The notes: a model not told the origin generated them from the sequence alone. A stretch of 36,216 nt of DNA from Alphaproteobacteria bacterium (GCA_024742605.1 JANSYC010000037.1:1-36216); one strand, 5' to 3'. Counted from the stretch's first letter, positions 26,058 through 33,901 are shown. Numbers and translations are program-made.

Positions 26058-27071
26058 ATGCCCCTGCATTCGCCTTCGCAAGTCTCCCAGTCAAAGCTCC
26101 CGATTCCCGACTTCGCGGTGGAGCTGTCCGGGCTGGAGAAGACCTACAAGGGCAACAAGCGCAGCGGGCCGAAGCAGGCCCTGAACGGCATCGACCTTCA
26201 GATTCCGCGCGGCTCCGTCTTCGGATTGCTGGGACCGAACGGTGCCGGAAAATCCACCATGATCAACATTCTCGCCGGGCTGGTGATGAAGACAGCGGGT
26301 ACCGCGAAGATCTGGGGCATCGACATCGACGCCGATCCGCGCCAGGCGCGCGCCGCGATCGGGGTGGTACCGCAGGAACTGAACATCGACGCGTTCTTCA
26401 CCCCGCGCGAGATGTTGGAGGTTCAGGCCGGCATGTTCGGGGTTCCGCCATCCGAGCGGCGCACCGACGAGATTCTCGAGACGGTCGGGCTGTCCGATAA
26501 AGCGCATGCGTATTCCCGGTCGCTCTCGGGCGGCATGCGGCGGCGGCTTCTGGTCGCAAAATCGATGGTCCACGACCCGCCGATCCTGGTGCTTGATGAA
26601 CCGACGGCGGGCGTGGACGTGGAGCTGCGGCGCAAGCTGTGGGACACGGTCGCGGATCTGAACGCGCACGGCGTGACCGTGCTGCTGACCACCCATTATC
26701 TGGAAGAGGCGGAAGCGCTGTGCGACCGGATCGCCATCATCAATCATGGTGAGGTGATCGCCTGCGATACCACCCGCAATCTGGTCGGCCGGCTGGACGG
26801 CAAGGAGCTGTTCGTCGAGGTCGAGGAGGCCCTGACCGAACTTCCCGCCTCTCTCCAGTCCCACGGGTTCACTCTGGCCGACGATGGCCGGTTGCACGTC
26901 ACCTACCGCCGCGGGCGGGTGAAGGTGGCGCGGCTGCTCGGCGCGGTCCAGGCGGCCGGTCTGCACGTCGTCGACCTGGAAACCCGCCAGAGCGATCTGG
27001 AGGACGTGTTCGTCGCCCTGACCTCCGCCGATGGCGACCCCGACCACCTGACCTCCGGACATGCGGCTTAA
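26058..27071 (+). CDS. ABC transporter ATP-binding protein (ABC-2/drug-export type)
   Basis: 337 residues. A complete ATPase: Walker A GPNGAGKST (59-67), Q-loop Gln106 in VVPQELN, signature LSGGM (156-160), Walker B ILVLDE (176-181) and switch His213 in LLTTHYLEEAE. The C-terminal extension after about 250 resembles DrrA/NodI/YadG-type exporters that pair with an ABC-2 permease. No permease gene follows; the next gene, which overlaps its end by 11 bases, is a lipoprotein hydrolase. The partner must be encoded elsewhere or the transporter is atypical. The ATG at 26058 is preferred; an in-frame ATG at 25998 would add 20 residues, and neither has a strong ribosome site. Confidence 0.9.
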   Translation: MPLHSPSQVSQSKLPIPDFAVELSGLEKTYKGNKRSGPKQALNGIDLQIPRGSVFGLLGPNGAGKSTMINILAGLVMKTAGTAKIWGIDIDADPRQARAAIGVVPQELNIDAFFTPREMLEVQAGMFGVPPSERRTDEILETVGLSDKAHAYSRSLSGGMRRRLLVAKSMVHDPPILVLDEPTAGVDVELRRKLWDTVADLNAHGVTVLLTTHYLEEAEALCDRIAIINHGEVIACDTTRNLVGRLDGKELFVEVEEALTELPASLQSHGFTLADDGRLHVTYRRGRVKVARLLGAVQAAGLHVVDLETRQSDLEDVFVALTSADGDPDHLTSGHAA

Positions 27072-28131
27072 CCGACCGCTCCTGTGTACACTCTGGCTCG
27101 TCTGCATTCTGGCGCTCGGCGCCTGTGCGCCCACGGTGATCGGCAAAGGCCCGACCACGACATCCCCCCACATCGTCGATGACTGGATCGCGGTGATGCC
27201 GGACGGCGCGCGGCTGCCGCTCGAGATCTGGACTCCGGCAGATCACGGCGGTGCCGAGACCCGTGCCGTGGTGATCGCCCTGCACGGGTTCGGCGACTAT
27301 GCCAATGCCTTCCGTCGGTTCGCGCCGCAACTGGCCGCTGACGGGATCGCTGTCTACGCCTATGACCAGCGGGGCTTCGGCCAGGCCCCCCATCCCGGCC
27401 ACTGGGCGGGAGCAGAGGTTTTGGCCGAGGACGCGGCGACCGTCGCAGCCCTCGCCCGTGCCGACCAGGCAAAGCGCGGCCTCCAGTCCCTTCCGGTGAT
27501 CCTGATGGGCGAGAGCATGGGCGGGGCGGTCGCCATGCTGGTGGCAGCCCGGCCGACGCCCGGCATCGACGCGGTCATCCTTTCGGCCCCGGCGGTCTGG
27601 GGTCGGGACTTCATGCCGGGCTATCAGACCCGGTCCCTCGAACTCACCAGCCGGACCCTGCCCTGGGTGACCCTGACCCCGCGCGGCCTGCCGATCCGTC
27701 CGTCCAACAACATCCCGATGCTGATCCGGTTGGGCCGTGACCGGCTGTTACTCCGCAGCCCGCGGGTCGACATGGTGCACGGTCTGGTCGACCTGATGGA
27801 CGCGGCCCAGGCCGCCGCACCCGACATCCAGCTGCCGACCCTGTTCCTGTACGGCGACAAGGACGATCTGGTGCCGAAACGCCCGACCTGCGCCGCGATC
27901 GCCAGACTGCCCGACCGGCCCCGCCGCTGGCGCGTCGTGGTCTACGAAGGCGGTCATCACATGCTGTTCCGCGATCTGAACGGCGCCCGCGTCGCCCGCG
28001 ATATCTCCGCCTGGATCATGGATCCGGGTGGCGCCCTGCCCTCCGGCGACGAGCGCGTGCCGGCGGTTGCCGGTCGAAGAAGTCTGTCATCGTTCTGTCC
28101 GGAGCGCGGAGAAACGGCAGTCGGCGGCTGA
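27061..28131 (+). CDS. Alpha/beta-hydrolase lipoprotein (lysophospholipase/monoacylglycerol lipase-like)
   Basis: 356 residues. A lipoprotein signal peptide ends in LGAC (Cys22), so the enzyme is membrane-tethered on the outer side of the inner membrane or in the outer membrane. The hydrolase core shows HGFGDY, YDQRGFG, the nucleophile Ser152 in GESMGG, the acid in YGDKDDLV (Asp268/269) and the catalytic His in YEGGHHMLF (299/300). Serine-aldehyde-type 'Hydrolase_4' lipases that cleave monoacylglycerols or lysophospholipids look like this. The gene starts inside the end of the ABC ATPase gene (27061-27071), which suggests coupled translation. The roughly 40-residue C-terminal tail beyond the fold is not conserved in my memory of the family. 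Confidence 0.88.
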   Translation: MRLNRPLLCTLWLVCILALGACAPTVIGKGPTTTSPHIVDDWIAVMPDGARLPLEIWTPADHGGAETRAVVIALHGFGDYANAFRRFAPQLAADGIAVYAYDQRGFGQAPHPGHWAGAEVLAEDAATVAALARADQAKRGLQSLPVILMGESMGGAVAMLVAARPTPGIDAVILSAPAVWGRDFMPGYQTRSLELTSRTLPWVTLTPRGLPIRPSNNIPMLIRLGRDRLLLRSPRVDMVHGLVDLMDAAQAAAPDIQLPTLFLYGDKDDLVPKRPTCAAIARLPDRPRRWRVVVYEGGHHMLFRDLNGARVARDISAWIMDPGGALPSGDERVPAVAGRRSLSSFCPERGETAVGG

Positions 28132-28154
28132 ACGCAGGGGCGTTGATATATCAT

Positions 28155-28170
28155 TCAATAAAATGGTTGA
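28155..28170. promoter_or_regulatory. Upstream (imperfect) ArsR operator copy
   Basis: TCAATAAAATGGTTGA repeats the downstream palindrome with four central-left changes, and keeps the outer TCAA and the whole TGGTTGA arm. The preceding CATT is also shared. Its right end overlaps the -35 box. The two copies are 40 bases apart start to start, about four helical turns. Confidence 0.55.
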
Positions 28171-28195
28171 CTGAAGGACTTTGACCACCTACATT
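28167..28195 (+). promoter_or_regulatory. Promoter of the ArsR/AHSA1 pair
   Basis: TTGACT (28167-28172, five of six) and TACATT (28190-28195, four of six) are separated by exactly 17 bases. The -35 lies in the upstream operator copy and the -10 abuts the downstream one, so a bound repressor would block polymerase. A start 7-8 bases after the -10 falls on the ATG at 28203, which predicts a leaderless message. Confidence 0.6.
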
Positions 28196-28210
28196 CAACC
28201 ACATGGTTGA
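28195..28210. promoter_or_regulatory. ArsR operator: perfect palindrome over the start codon
   Basis: TCAACCA-CA-TGGTTGA is a perfect 7-2-7 inverted repeat that spans the ATG of the regulator gene (28203). TCAACCA-type palindromes are the usual kind of site for ArsR proteins that sit next to AHSA1 genes, so autoregulation is likely. Confidence 0.65.
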
Positions 28211-28574
28211 TCAAGAAAACACCCACCTGAACGCCCTGTTCCATGCCCTCGGTGACGGCACCCGCCGCCGGATGCTGCGCGACCTGGCCGACGGCGAGCG
28301 GAGTGTGAGCCAACTGGCGGAACCGTTCGACATGTCCCTCGCCGCCGCCTCGAAGCACATCAAGGTGCTCGAGAAGGCGGGTCTGATCCGCCGGGAGGTG
28401 CGCTGGCGCACCCATATGTGCCGCCTGGAGCCGGGGCCACTGGCAACCGCGCACGGCTGGCTCGGCTTCTACGAGCGCTTCTGGACCAGTAGTTTGGATA
28501 CCCTGGACCGCCTCCTGCGGGAGGAGCAGTCCGCCGACAGGACACCCCATCGGACAGAAGGAGACGACCGATGA
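28203..28574 (+). CDS. ArsR-family winged-helix transcriptional regulator
   Basis: 123 residues. The domain begins at once (LNALFHALGDGTRRRMLRDL), followed by the recognition region VSQLAEPFDMSLAAASKHIKVLEKAGLI and the wing REVRWRTHMCRLEP. There is no metal-binding ELCVCDL motif in helix 3, so this belongs to the non-metal branch that is paired with AHSA1 proteins. No ribosome site precedes the ATG and the promoter geometry predicts a transcript starting at it. The stop codon overlaps the next gene as ATGA. It probably represses its own operon through the two palindromic sites upstream. Confidence 0.93.
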   Translation: MVDQENTHLNALFHALGDGTRRRMLRDLADGERSVSQLAEPFDMSLAAASKHIKVLEKAGLIRREVRWRTHMCRLEPGPLATAHGWLGFYERFWTSSLDTLDRLLREEQSADRTPHRTEGDDR

Positions 28575-29104
28575 CCGATTCCGATCTCATAAGCGCCCAC
28601 GGCACCCTGATCGAACCGACCACCTTGAAGATCCAGCGCCTGCTGCCCGGTCGGATCGACCGGGTCTGGAGCTATCTGACGGAGAGCGATCTGCGCCGGA
28701 CCTGGCTCGCGGCGGGAGAGATGGGCACGAAACCCGGGAGTTCGTTCGAGCTGGTCTGGCGGAACAATGAGCTCACCGATCCGCCGGGGCAGCGGCCAGA
28801 GGGCTTCTCGGGCGAGCACAGCATGCAGAGCCGCATCCTCGAGATCGATCCCCCGCACCGCCTCGTCTTCAGCTGGGGGGAGGAGGGCAAGGTGGAGATC
28901 GACCTGGAATCACGTGGCGACAAGGTGCTGCTGACCCTTGTGCACCACCGACTGGCTGAACGCTCAACCCGCCTCGCGGTCAGCGCCGGCTGGCACGCGC
29001 ATCTCGACCTGCTGGTCGCGCGGGTGTCCGGGGCGACGCCGACACCGTTTTGGGACTCCTGGACGGGCCTGCGCGCCGAATACGATCGGCTGCTGCCGAC
29101 CTGA
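28571..29104 (+). CDS. SRPBCC/AHSA1-domain protein
   Basis: 177 residues of the START/Bet v 1-like superfamily, the AHSA1 branch named after the Hsp90 co-chaperone domain. Typical segments are the early RLLPGRIDRVWSYLTESDLRRTWLA strand-helix, EIDPPHRLVFSWGEEG in the middle, and the C-terminal helix HLDLLVARVSG. Such proteins bind hydrophobic ligands in a cavity; bacterial members next to ArsR regulators are widespread and largely uncharacterised. It is translationally coupled to the regulator by an ATGA overlap and converges on the flavoprotein gene at 29120. Confidence 0.9.
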   Translation: MTDSDLISAHGTLIEPTTLKIQRLLPGRIDRVWSYLTESDLRRTWLAAGEMGTKPGSSFELVWRNNELTDPPGQRPEGFSGEHSMQSRILEIDPPHRLVFSWGEEGKVEIDLESRGDKVLLTLVHHRLAERSTRLAVSAGWHAHLDLLVARVSGATPTPFWDSWTGLRAEYDRLLPT

Positions 29105-29119
29105 GGTGACGGATCGGCG

Positions 29120-30889
29120 CTAACCCTCTTCAGCAACCCCGGCCAGATGCCTGCCGGCGATGTAGCCGAAGGTCATGGCCGGGCCCAGGGTGATGCCGCC
29201 GCCGGGATAGTTCCCGCCCATGATCGAGGCACCGTCATTGCCGACCGCGTAGAGTCCCGGGATCGGCGTGCCGTCCTCGCGCAGAGCCTGCGCGTCGGCA
29301 TTGGTGCGAATTCCGGCGAAGGTGCCCAGATCGCCGACCACCACCTCGACGGCGTAATACGGTCCGGTGGAGAGCGGGTGAACGCAGGGATTGGGTGTGA
29401 TCTCCGGATCGCCCTGGAACCGGTTGTAGGCGGTCGAGCCCTTGTCGAAATCCGGATCCTCGCCGCGCTCCGCGGGCCCGTTGAAGCGGGCAAAGGTCTC
29501 GGCGAGCGCGGCGGCCGGCACGCCGATGGCGTCGGCCAGTTCGGCCGGGCTGTCCGCCCGTTTCAGATAGCCGGAGGCGAGATGCGGGTTCAGAGGCAGC
29601 GGAAACGGCTTCACGAAGCCCAACCCGTATTTCCGGATCGCGCGGTGGTCGGTGATCAGCCAGCCGCGCATAGCGTCGCCGGTCAGCCCCTCCGCCTCAC
29701 AGGTCTTCACCAGGGCCTGGACGAAATCGTGGTAGGAATTGCCCTCGTTGACGAACCGCCGGCCGTTCGGGCCCACCGCGATCACCCCGGGCTTGGCCCG
29801 GTCGATGAAGTGCGGGAACACCCCCTGGCTGCCATCCGGCCAGACCACCTTGGAGACCGGAACCCAGGCCGCCGCGTTCGGCAGGCTCTCGTCCAGTCCG
29901 GCACCTGCCCCTTCGGCCAGTCGGAGCCCGTCCCCGGTGTTTCCCGGAGGGGCCGGTGAGTTGTGCTCGGCGCCGGTCGGCGCGTGGGCGAACAGTTTTT
30001 TGCGGCGGAGCAGGTCCTGGGGAAAGCCGCCTGCGGCCATCACCACGCCACGGGTCGCCTCGACGCGGGTCAGAATCCCCTCATGGTCGACCAGCGCGCC
30101 GGTTACCCGTCCGCTCTCGTCCGACATCAGCTCGACGACCGGGCTTGCGGTCCAAAGCTCTGCGCCTTCGTCCAGGGCCGACCGCGCCAGCCGCGCCGCC
30201 AGGGCATTGCCGTTGGTCAGCCGCATCGACCGGCCGTGCAGCGCCAGGTCCTTGAAATGGGCAACCAGCCGCTGGGCCACGAATCCGGCGCTCACCACCG
30301 ACTTGGTCACATTGAAAAAATGCAGCAGCTCCTTGCCCGAACCGATCATCATGCCGAGAAAGGTGATCTCCTTCAGCGGCGGGCGCAGACGTTTCACATC
30401 CCGGCCCAGCCCCCGACCGTCATAGGGCGCGGCACAGATCGACCGTCCGCCCGGCTTTCCGCCCGGTGCGGTCGGGTGATAGTCGGAAAACGCGGTGCCG
30501 GTGATGAAGGCGACCTCGGTCTCGTTTTCCATGAAGTCGATCATGCGCGGGCCGTTTTCCAGAAACGCATCGACCCGGGGCCCGTCGAAATGATTGCCCG
30601 CCTCGTGTTCCAGATAGGTGCGCGCCTCCTCCAGGCTGTCCTCGATGCCTTCGCGCGCGGACGGACCGTTGCACGGTATCCAGAGCCAGCCGCCGGAACG
30701 GGCGGTGGTTCCGCCGAACACCGGTTCCTTCTCGGCCACGACCACGTCGAGCCCGTGATGCGCCGCCACCAGCGCCGCCGACAATCCGCCAGCCCCCGAA
30801 CCGACCACCAGCACATCGCAGGTCCGGCTCGGGAACCCGTTTGTGTCGAGACCGGACCGGGTGATGGCGGAGGGGGACATCTGGGACAT
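29120..30889 (-). CDS. FAD-dependent dehydrogenase (3-ketosteroid-delta1-dehydrogenase/fumarate reductase flavoprotein type)
   Basis: 589 residues. The FAD-binding Rossmann motif GSGAGGLSAA (30-39) follows a short N-terminal tail. GGTTARSGGWLWIPCN (about 59-74) contacts the isoalloxazine in relatives, and the C-terminal NYPGGGITLGPAMTFGYIAG closes the FAD site. This pattern is that of KstD-like flavoproteins that introduce a double bond next to a ketone, in steroids or other cyclic substrates; a fumarate-reductase-like role cannot be excluded. No steroid-catabolic genes are adjacent, so the substrate is open. The ATG at 30889 has GAAGG eight bases upstream. No signal peptide is present. Confidence 0.9.
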   Translation of the reverse strand: MSQMSPSAITRSGLDTNGFPSRTCDVLVVGSGAGGLSAALVAAHHGLDVVVAEKEPVFGGTTARSGGWLWIPCNGPSAREGIEDSLEEARTYLEHEAGNHFDGPRVDAFLENGPRMIDFMENETEVAFITGTAFSDYHPTAPGGKPGGRSICAAPYDGRGLGRDVKRLRPPLKEITFLGMMIGSGKELLHFFNVTKSVVSAGFVAQRLVAHFKDLALHGRSMRLTNGNALAARLARSALDEGAELWTASPVVELMSDESGRVTGALVDHEGILTRVEATRGVVMAAGGFPQDLLRRKKLFAHAPTGAEHNSPAPPGNTGDGLRLAEGAGAGLDESLPNAAAWVPVSKVVWPDGSQGVFPHFIDRAKPGVIAVGPNGRRFVNEGNSYHDFVQALVKTCEAEGLTGDAMRGWLITDHRAIRKYGLGFVKPFPLPLNPHLASGYLKRADSPAELADAIGVPAAALAETFARFNGPAERGEDPDFDKGSTAYNRFQGDPEITPNPCVHPLSTGPYYAVEVVVGDLGTFAGIRTNADAQALREDGTPIPGLYAVGNDGASIMGGNYPGGGITLGPAMTFGYIAGRHLAGVAEEG

Positions 30890-31004
30890 CGGGAAACCTT
30901 CGGGATCGGGACGCGCGGGGGCGGAGATCCGCCAAGTGGACCAGACCCAAAGACCGCCTGCAAGATCTCCCGCCGGGGATATGCGAACCAGGCACGGTTG
31001 CCTG

Positions 31005-31033
31005 TTGCCATCCGGAACGGTTCGGACTAGGTT
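31005..31033 (+). promoter_or_regulatory. Candidate promoter for tRNA-Arg
   Basis: TTGCCA (31005-31010) and TAGGTT (31028-31033) with 17 bases between, ending 11 bases before the tRNA. The -35 keeps TTG..A; the -10 is weak (three of six). The position fits a short tRNA leader. Confidence 0.3.
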
Positions 31034-31044
31034 CCCGCCTCAAC

Positions 31045-31121
31045 GCACCCGTAGCTCAGCTGGATAGAGTACTGCCCTCCGAAGGCAGGGGTCAGAGGTT
31101 CGAATCCTCTCGGGTGCGCCA
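31045..31121 (+). tRNA. tRNA-Arg (anticodon CCG)
   Basis: A 77-base cloverleaf with CCA encoded. The acceptor GCACCCG pairs with CGGGTGC, the anticodon stem CTGCC/GGCAG closes loop CTCCGAA with anticodon CCG, and the T arm is AGAGG-TTCGAAT-CCTCT. It reads CGG codons. A run of six T follows (31123-31128). The GC-poorer accessory stretch begins right after it. Confidence 0.97.
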
Positions 31122-31302
31122 TTTTTTCAACGGCTTATGGCCGATGCTTTTGGCTCGTACGGAACAGGTACGGGAAACGGGGTTTGGTCAGGCCAGTTAA
31201 ATGGCTTTGATCAAACCACAATTAGAACATCACGAGTGGTCTCACAGCCGCTCATAAACCCCGACTTTCCGCATTCTTTTTCATTCCGAGTCTCTGCAGC
31301 GT

Positions 31303-31500
31303 TTAGCGAACGGCTGTGCTTTGAGGATGCCTCTGCTCGACCGCTTTACGGTACAGACTAGCCACTTCAGAAAAATTCCGAGTGATGCCGGTGCCACAGT
31401 CGCACATGAAACCACTAGCGGCCTGATCCTGCGCGTTCAACGCTTGAGACCCAAAGAGCGCTGTCGAAATAATCGTTAGAGCCATCAAGAATCGTTTCAT
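31303..31500 (-). CDS. Small exported protein, function unknown
   Basis: 65 residues beginning MKRFLMALTIISTALFGSQALNA, a good signal peptide cleaved after about residue 23. The mature part is about 42 residues, with a CDC pair near its N-terminus and an amphipathic helix NFSEVASLYRKAVEQ. The ATG at 31500 is preceded by a purine-rich GGAGAGGGCGGCTGGAAA. It lies 172 bases downstream of the carbamoyltransferase gene on the same strand. I do not recognise a family; it might bind a metal or a partner through the cysteine pair. A real gene is likely but not certain, given the short length. Confidence 0.5.
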   Translation of the reverse strand: MKRFLMALTIISTALFGSQALNAQDQAASGFMCDCGTGITRNFSEVASLYRKAVEQRHPQSTAVR

Positions 31501-31672
31501 TTTCCAGCCGCCCTCTCCAGCCCCAGGCTGGAGCCCAATAGGTGACAACATCGCTCATGCGGGATTATCCCGTTCCTGTGCACCCAGACCGGATGGTGCC
31601 CCATCGGGTCAAGCCGTAGGACGCGTCCCGCATAGCCGGTTCCCTCACCGCCGAATAGGGTACTTTCCGACG

Positions 31673-33241
31673 TCAGTCTTGTTTTGAGGCAAGCCAACCG
31701 TCGCAATACAGATTGGAAATACGATCCTCGAAGAGGAACGTGCGCATTGCATCCTCGAACGAGTGCACGATTGGCTCCGTCCCAATGTTGAAGCTTGTAT
31801 TTCCAAGCGCCGGAACTCCCGTGCGGTCAAAATAGCTTGTGATCACCGGGTGTAACGGGTGTGCGGTATCCAGGACTTGCACGCGGATCGACCCATCGAG
31901 ATGCACGCAACTGGGGCCTTTGTCCCGGAGCAGGTCTGAGGCCTGTCCAGCGACATTCATGAACCGGAGATCGGCGTTGGTCCGACTTCGCAGACATTTG
32001 TCGACCAGAGATTCCGTTGTCACCGGTGCAACCGGGCGCCACCATTGACGCCTCTTGATCTTGTTCAGGGTGTCTCGCATGTGGGGATCGTGGGCGCCGG
32101 CAACCAGACTGCGGTTGCACAGAGCGCGTGGCCCGATCTCGTCGCGCCCGTCGCATATTCCAACCACCTGCCCCTTCACCAGCCGATCCACGATGAGATC
32201 CGGATCCGCGGCGCGTGTTGTCAGATGAGAAGCTGAGAGTTCCGTGTCTCGGCGGGCCTTCAGTCCCAGATAGGGTTGAGAGAACGGGACCCGGACACCG
32301 TTGTTCATTGCAACGGCAACTGCAGCGCCGAATGCGGTTCCGGCATCAGTCGAGGCGGGTTGAACGACAAGCCGTCGGTCCGGATGGAGTTCGGCCAGCC
32401 GTCCGTTCGCCGTGCAGTTCAATGCGCACCCGCCCGACAGCATGATCGTCCGGTCGTCGGCGCTCAGATGATTGGTGACAAGATGGTTCAGCGCGCGTTC
32501 AAAGTAGTGTTGCGCCGTGCGCGCCCAGGCAGCCTTCTGGATCTCGGTCTCCGGCCGCTGGTGCCGCGAAAGATACTGTTTGACGACATCGGAAAACGGC
32601 AGAGATGTCGACGAATCGAACAAGGTCTCAGGCAGCTCATGAATATGCTCGCCCAAGGCCGCCAACCCCATGAGGGTTCCCTCAGAGGAATGCGGGCGGA
32701 AGCCGCAGAACGATGTGATGGCGGTGTAGAATGCCCCCAAACTGTGGTCTGGCGGAATCATGGTCAGCTTGGCGAGATTGGTTCCGTCCCAACGTGCCAC
32801 CAGCCCAGACCAGGCCCCGCCCCATCCGTCCAGAGAGAGGACCAAGCCCGGTTCGAACGCGTTCTGAGCGATAACCGAATAGGCATGGGCGACATGATGG
32901 TCGATAAAATGCAGTCGTTTGCCGGAGAAACGGTGAGCGATTTCCGCCTGACCTAAAGCCCAGCGATAGGTTTCTGTGCTGCCGGCAAGCGCATGGGAAA
33001 TATCTCCGCCGCTGAGCGCGCGGATTTCAGGAACCTGAAGGAGGTCAAACCCCACCGCGATCTCGAAGTCTTCGCCGAGAAGCTGCTCTGAAATCGATAT
33101 TGCTCTGTTCGGGAAGATATTTGGCGCGTGCTTGTAGCGGATCAGCCGCTCTTCCTCCATGAAGAATAGCAACTGAGATCCATCAAGCGCGCACGCAGCG
33201 GTGTTCCAGGATATAGGATGGGTTAGCCCCAGGAGTTTCAT
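31673..33241 (-). CDS. NodU/CmcH-family O-carbamoyltransferase
   Basis: 522 residues. Transfers a carbamoyl group from carbamoyl phosphate, through a carbamoyl-adenylate, to a hydroxyl on a sugar, antibiotic or lipid acceptor. The N-terminal Kae1-like ASKHA domain has HHVAHAYS (115-122; metal-binding His residues) and LSLDGWGGAWSG. It continues to EGTLMGLAALGE and LSGGCALNCTANG. The C-terminal YrdC-like domain has GPRALCNRSLVAG and IKRRQWWRPVAPV. In relatives this reads GPRALGNRS and IK.RE.FRP.AP, so the motif is kept with small substitutions (Gly to Cys, Glu to Gln). The length is a little short of TobZ/CmcH (about 550-570). The acceptor is unknown; no glycan or antibiotic cluster is visible. 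It lies in the GC-poorer island next to transposase remnants, which suggests transfer. Confidence 0.9.
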   Translation of the reverse strand: MKLLGLTHPISWNTAACALDGSQLLFFMEEERLIRYKHAPNIFPNRAISISEQLLGEDFEIAVGFDLLQVPEIRALSGGDISHALAGSTETYRWALGQAEIAHRFSGKRLHFIDHHVAHAYSVIAQNAFEPGLVLSLDGWGGAWSGLVARWDGTNLAKLTMIPPDHSLGAFYTAITSFCGFRPHSSEGTLMGLAALGEHIHELPETLFDSSTSLPFSDVVKQYLSRHQRPETEIQKAAWARTAQHYFERALNHLVTNHLSADDRTIMLSGGCALNCTANGRLAELHPDRRLVVQPASTDAGTAFGAAVAVAMNNGVRVPFSQPYLGLKARRDTELSASHLTTRAADPDLIVDRLVKGQVVGICDGRDEIGPRALCNRSLVAGAHDPHMRDTLNKIKRRQWWRPVAPVTTESLVDKCLRSRTNADLRFMNVAGQASDLLRDKGPSCVHLDGSIRVQVLDTAHPLHPVITSYFDRTGVPALGNTSFNIGTEPIVHSFEDAMRTFLFEDRISNLYCDGWLASKQD

Positions 33242-33290
33242 CGGGTCTGAGTCCCCTTGGTCCGTAAGCAGTACATGCGTCCGCCAGATA

Positions 33291-33497
33291 TGTCCGTCGT
33301 CAGGTCAATTGAGACGGCAGTCCTTTTGGGATATCGGAGGATCTGACTTCTGGTTGTTGATGTTAGGCGGCTTGGTTCCGATGTGCCATGCGTCTTGCAT
33401 GGAAAGTCGCTTCTTCGATCCTTCTGCGGATTCTGAGGATGTGCTGATCGCCCCCGAAGAACACGTTGGCAGGTGTCACATCGCCGAGGCTCTCTGG
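33291..33497 (-). pseudogene. IS3-family transposase remnant: C-terminal end with candidate right inverted repeat
   Basis: The minus-strand frame ending at 33363 encodes ESLGDVTPANVFFGGDQ, a gap, then RIRRRIEEATFHARRMAHRNQAA. This is the characteristic C-terminus of IS3-group OrfB integrases (compare the usual 'ESL.NVTPADVYFGR...ILERRERIK..T...RR..H...AA'). Only about 45 residues remain. Downstream of the stop codon, the strand ends in TCTCAATTGACCTGACGACG then GACA. Read on the plus strand from 33291 this starts TGTCCGTCGTCAGG, which looks like an IS terminal repeat. The end lies 50 bases before the carbamoyltransferase start. The rest of the element is missing. Confidence 0.6.
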
Positions 33498-33571
33498 AGT
33501 GCTCCCGGACGTGGCGAGAGCCCAACTCTGGAACCGGACCACCCAATGGACCCCGGCCATGAGGCTCTTAC

Positions 33572-33837
33572 GTGAAAGTACTGAGCCCGTCCCGCCGTCG
33601 CTGCTGTGTCGAGCACATGGTCGCCAAGATCGCCGTGTCCGAGCGCTGGGCCCGCCTGGTTATGGGCCAACACCGCGCGACGCAGCGCAAGATCCCTGAA
33701 GGACGAGCGGATGAAGACGTCCTGACCCGGGCCCTCATCTCGCGCCCCTTCCGGTTCGGCCGATACCGCTATGGCTGCATCCACTGGCTGCTTGCACAGC
33801 GGGATGGCAAGTGGGCCTGAACCGGGTGAAGCGGCTT
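33572..33837 (+). pseudogene. IS3-family transposase remnant: frameshifted N-terminal part of OrfB
   Basis: From the GTG at 33572 the frame reads LSPSRRRCCVEHMVAKIAVSER, then MGQHRATQRKIPEGRADEDVL, FGRYRYGCIHWLL and a stop at 33818. The 'vSeRrAcrvlgQhRsTqR', 'DE..L' and 'yGryGYrri..lL' pieces are the HTH-like N-terminal region of IS3/IS407-type OrfB. Homology continues for about a dozen residues in another frame (GWQVGLNRVKRL, to about 33837), showing a frameshift near 33800-33811. The integrase core (DDE) is absent. Its orientation is opposite to the C-terminal piece at 33291-33497, so the two come from different copies or from a rearrangement. Confidence 0.7.
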
Positions 33838-33901
33838 TTCTGCTCGAAGACATGCGGGAATCCAGTCTTGACCGTCGTCCGGGAGGGATCGAATTTGGCT
33901 A

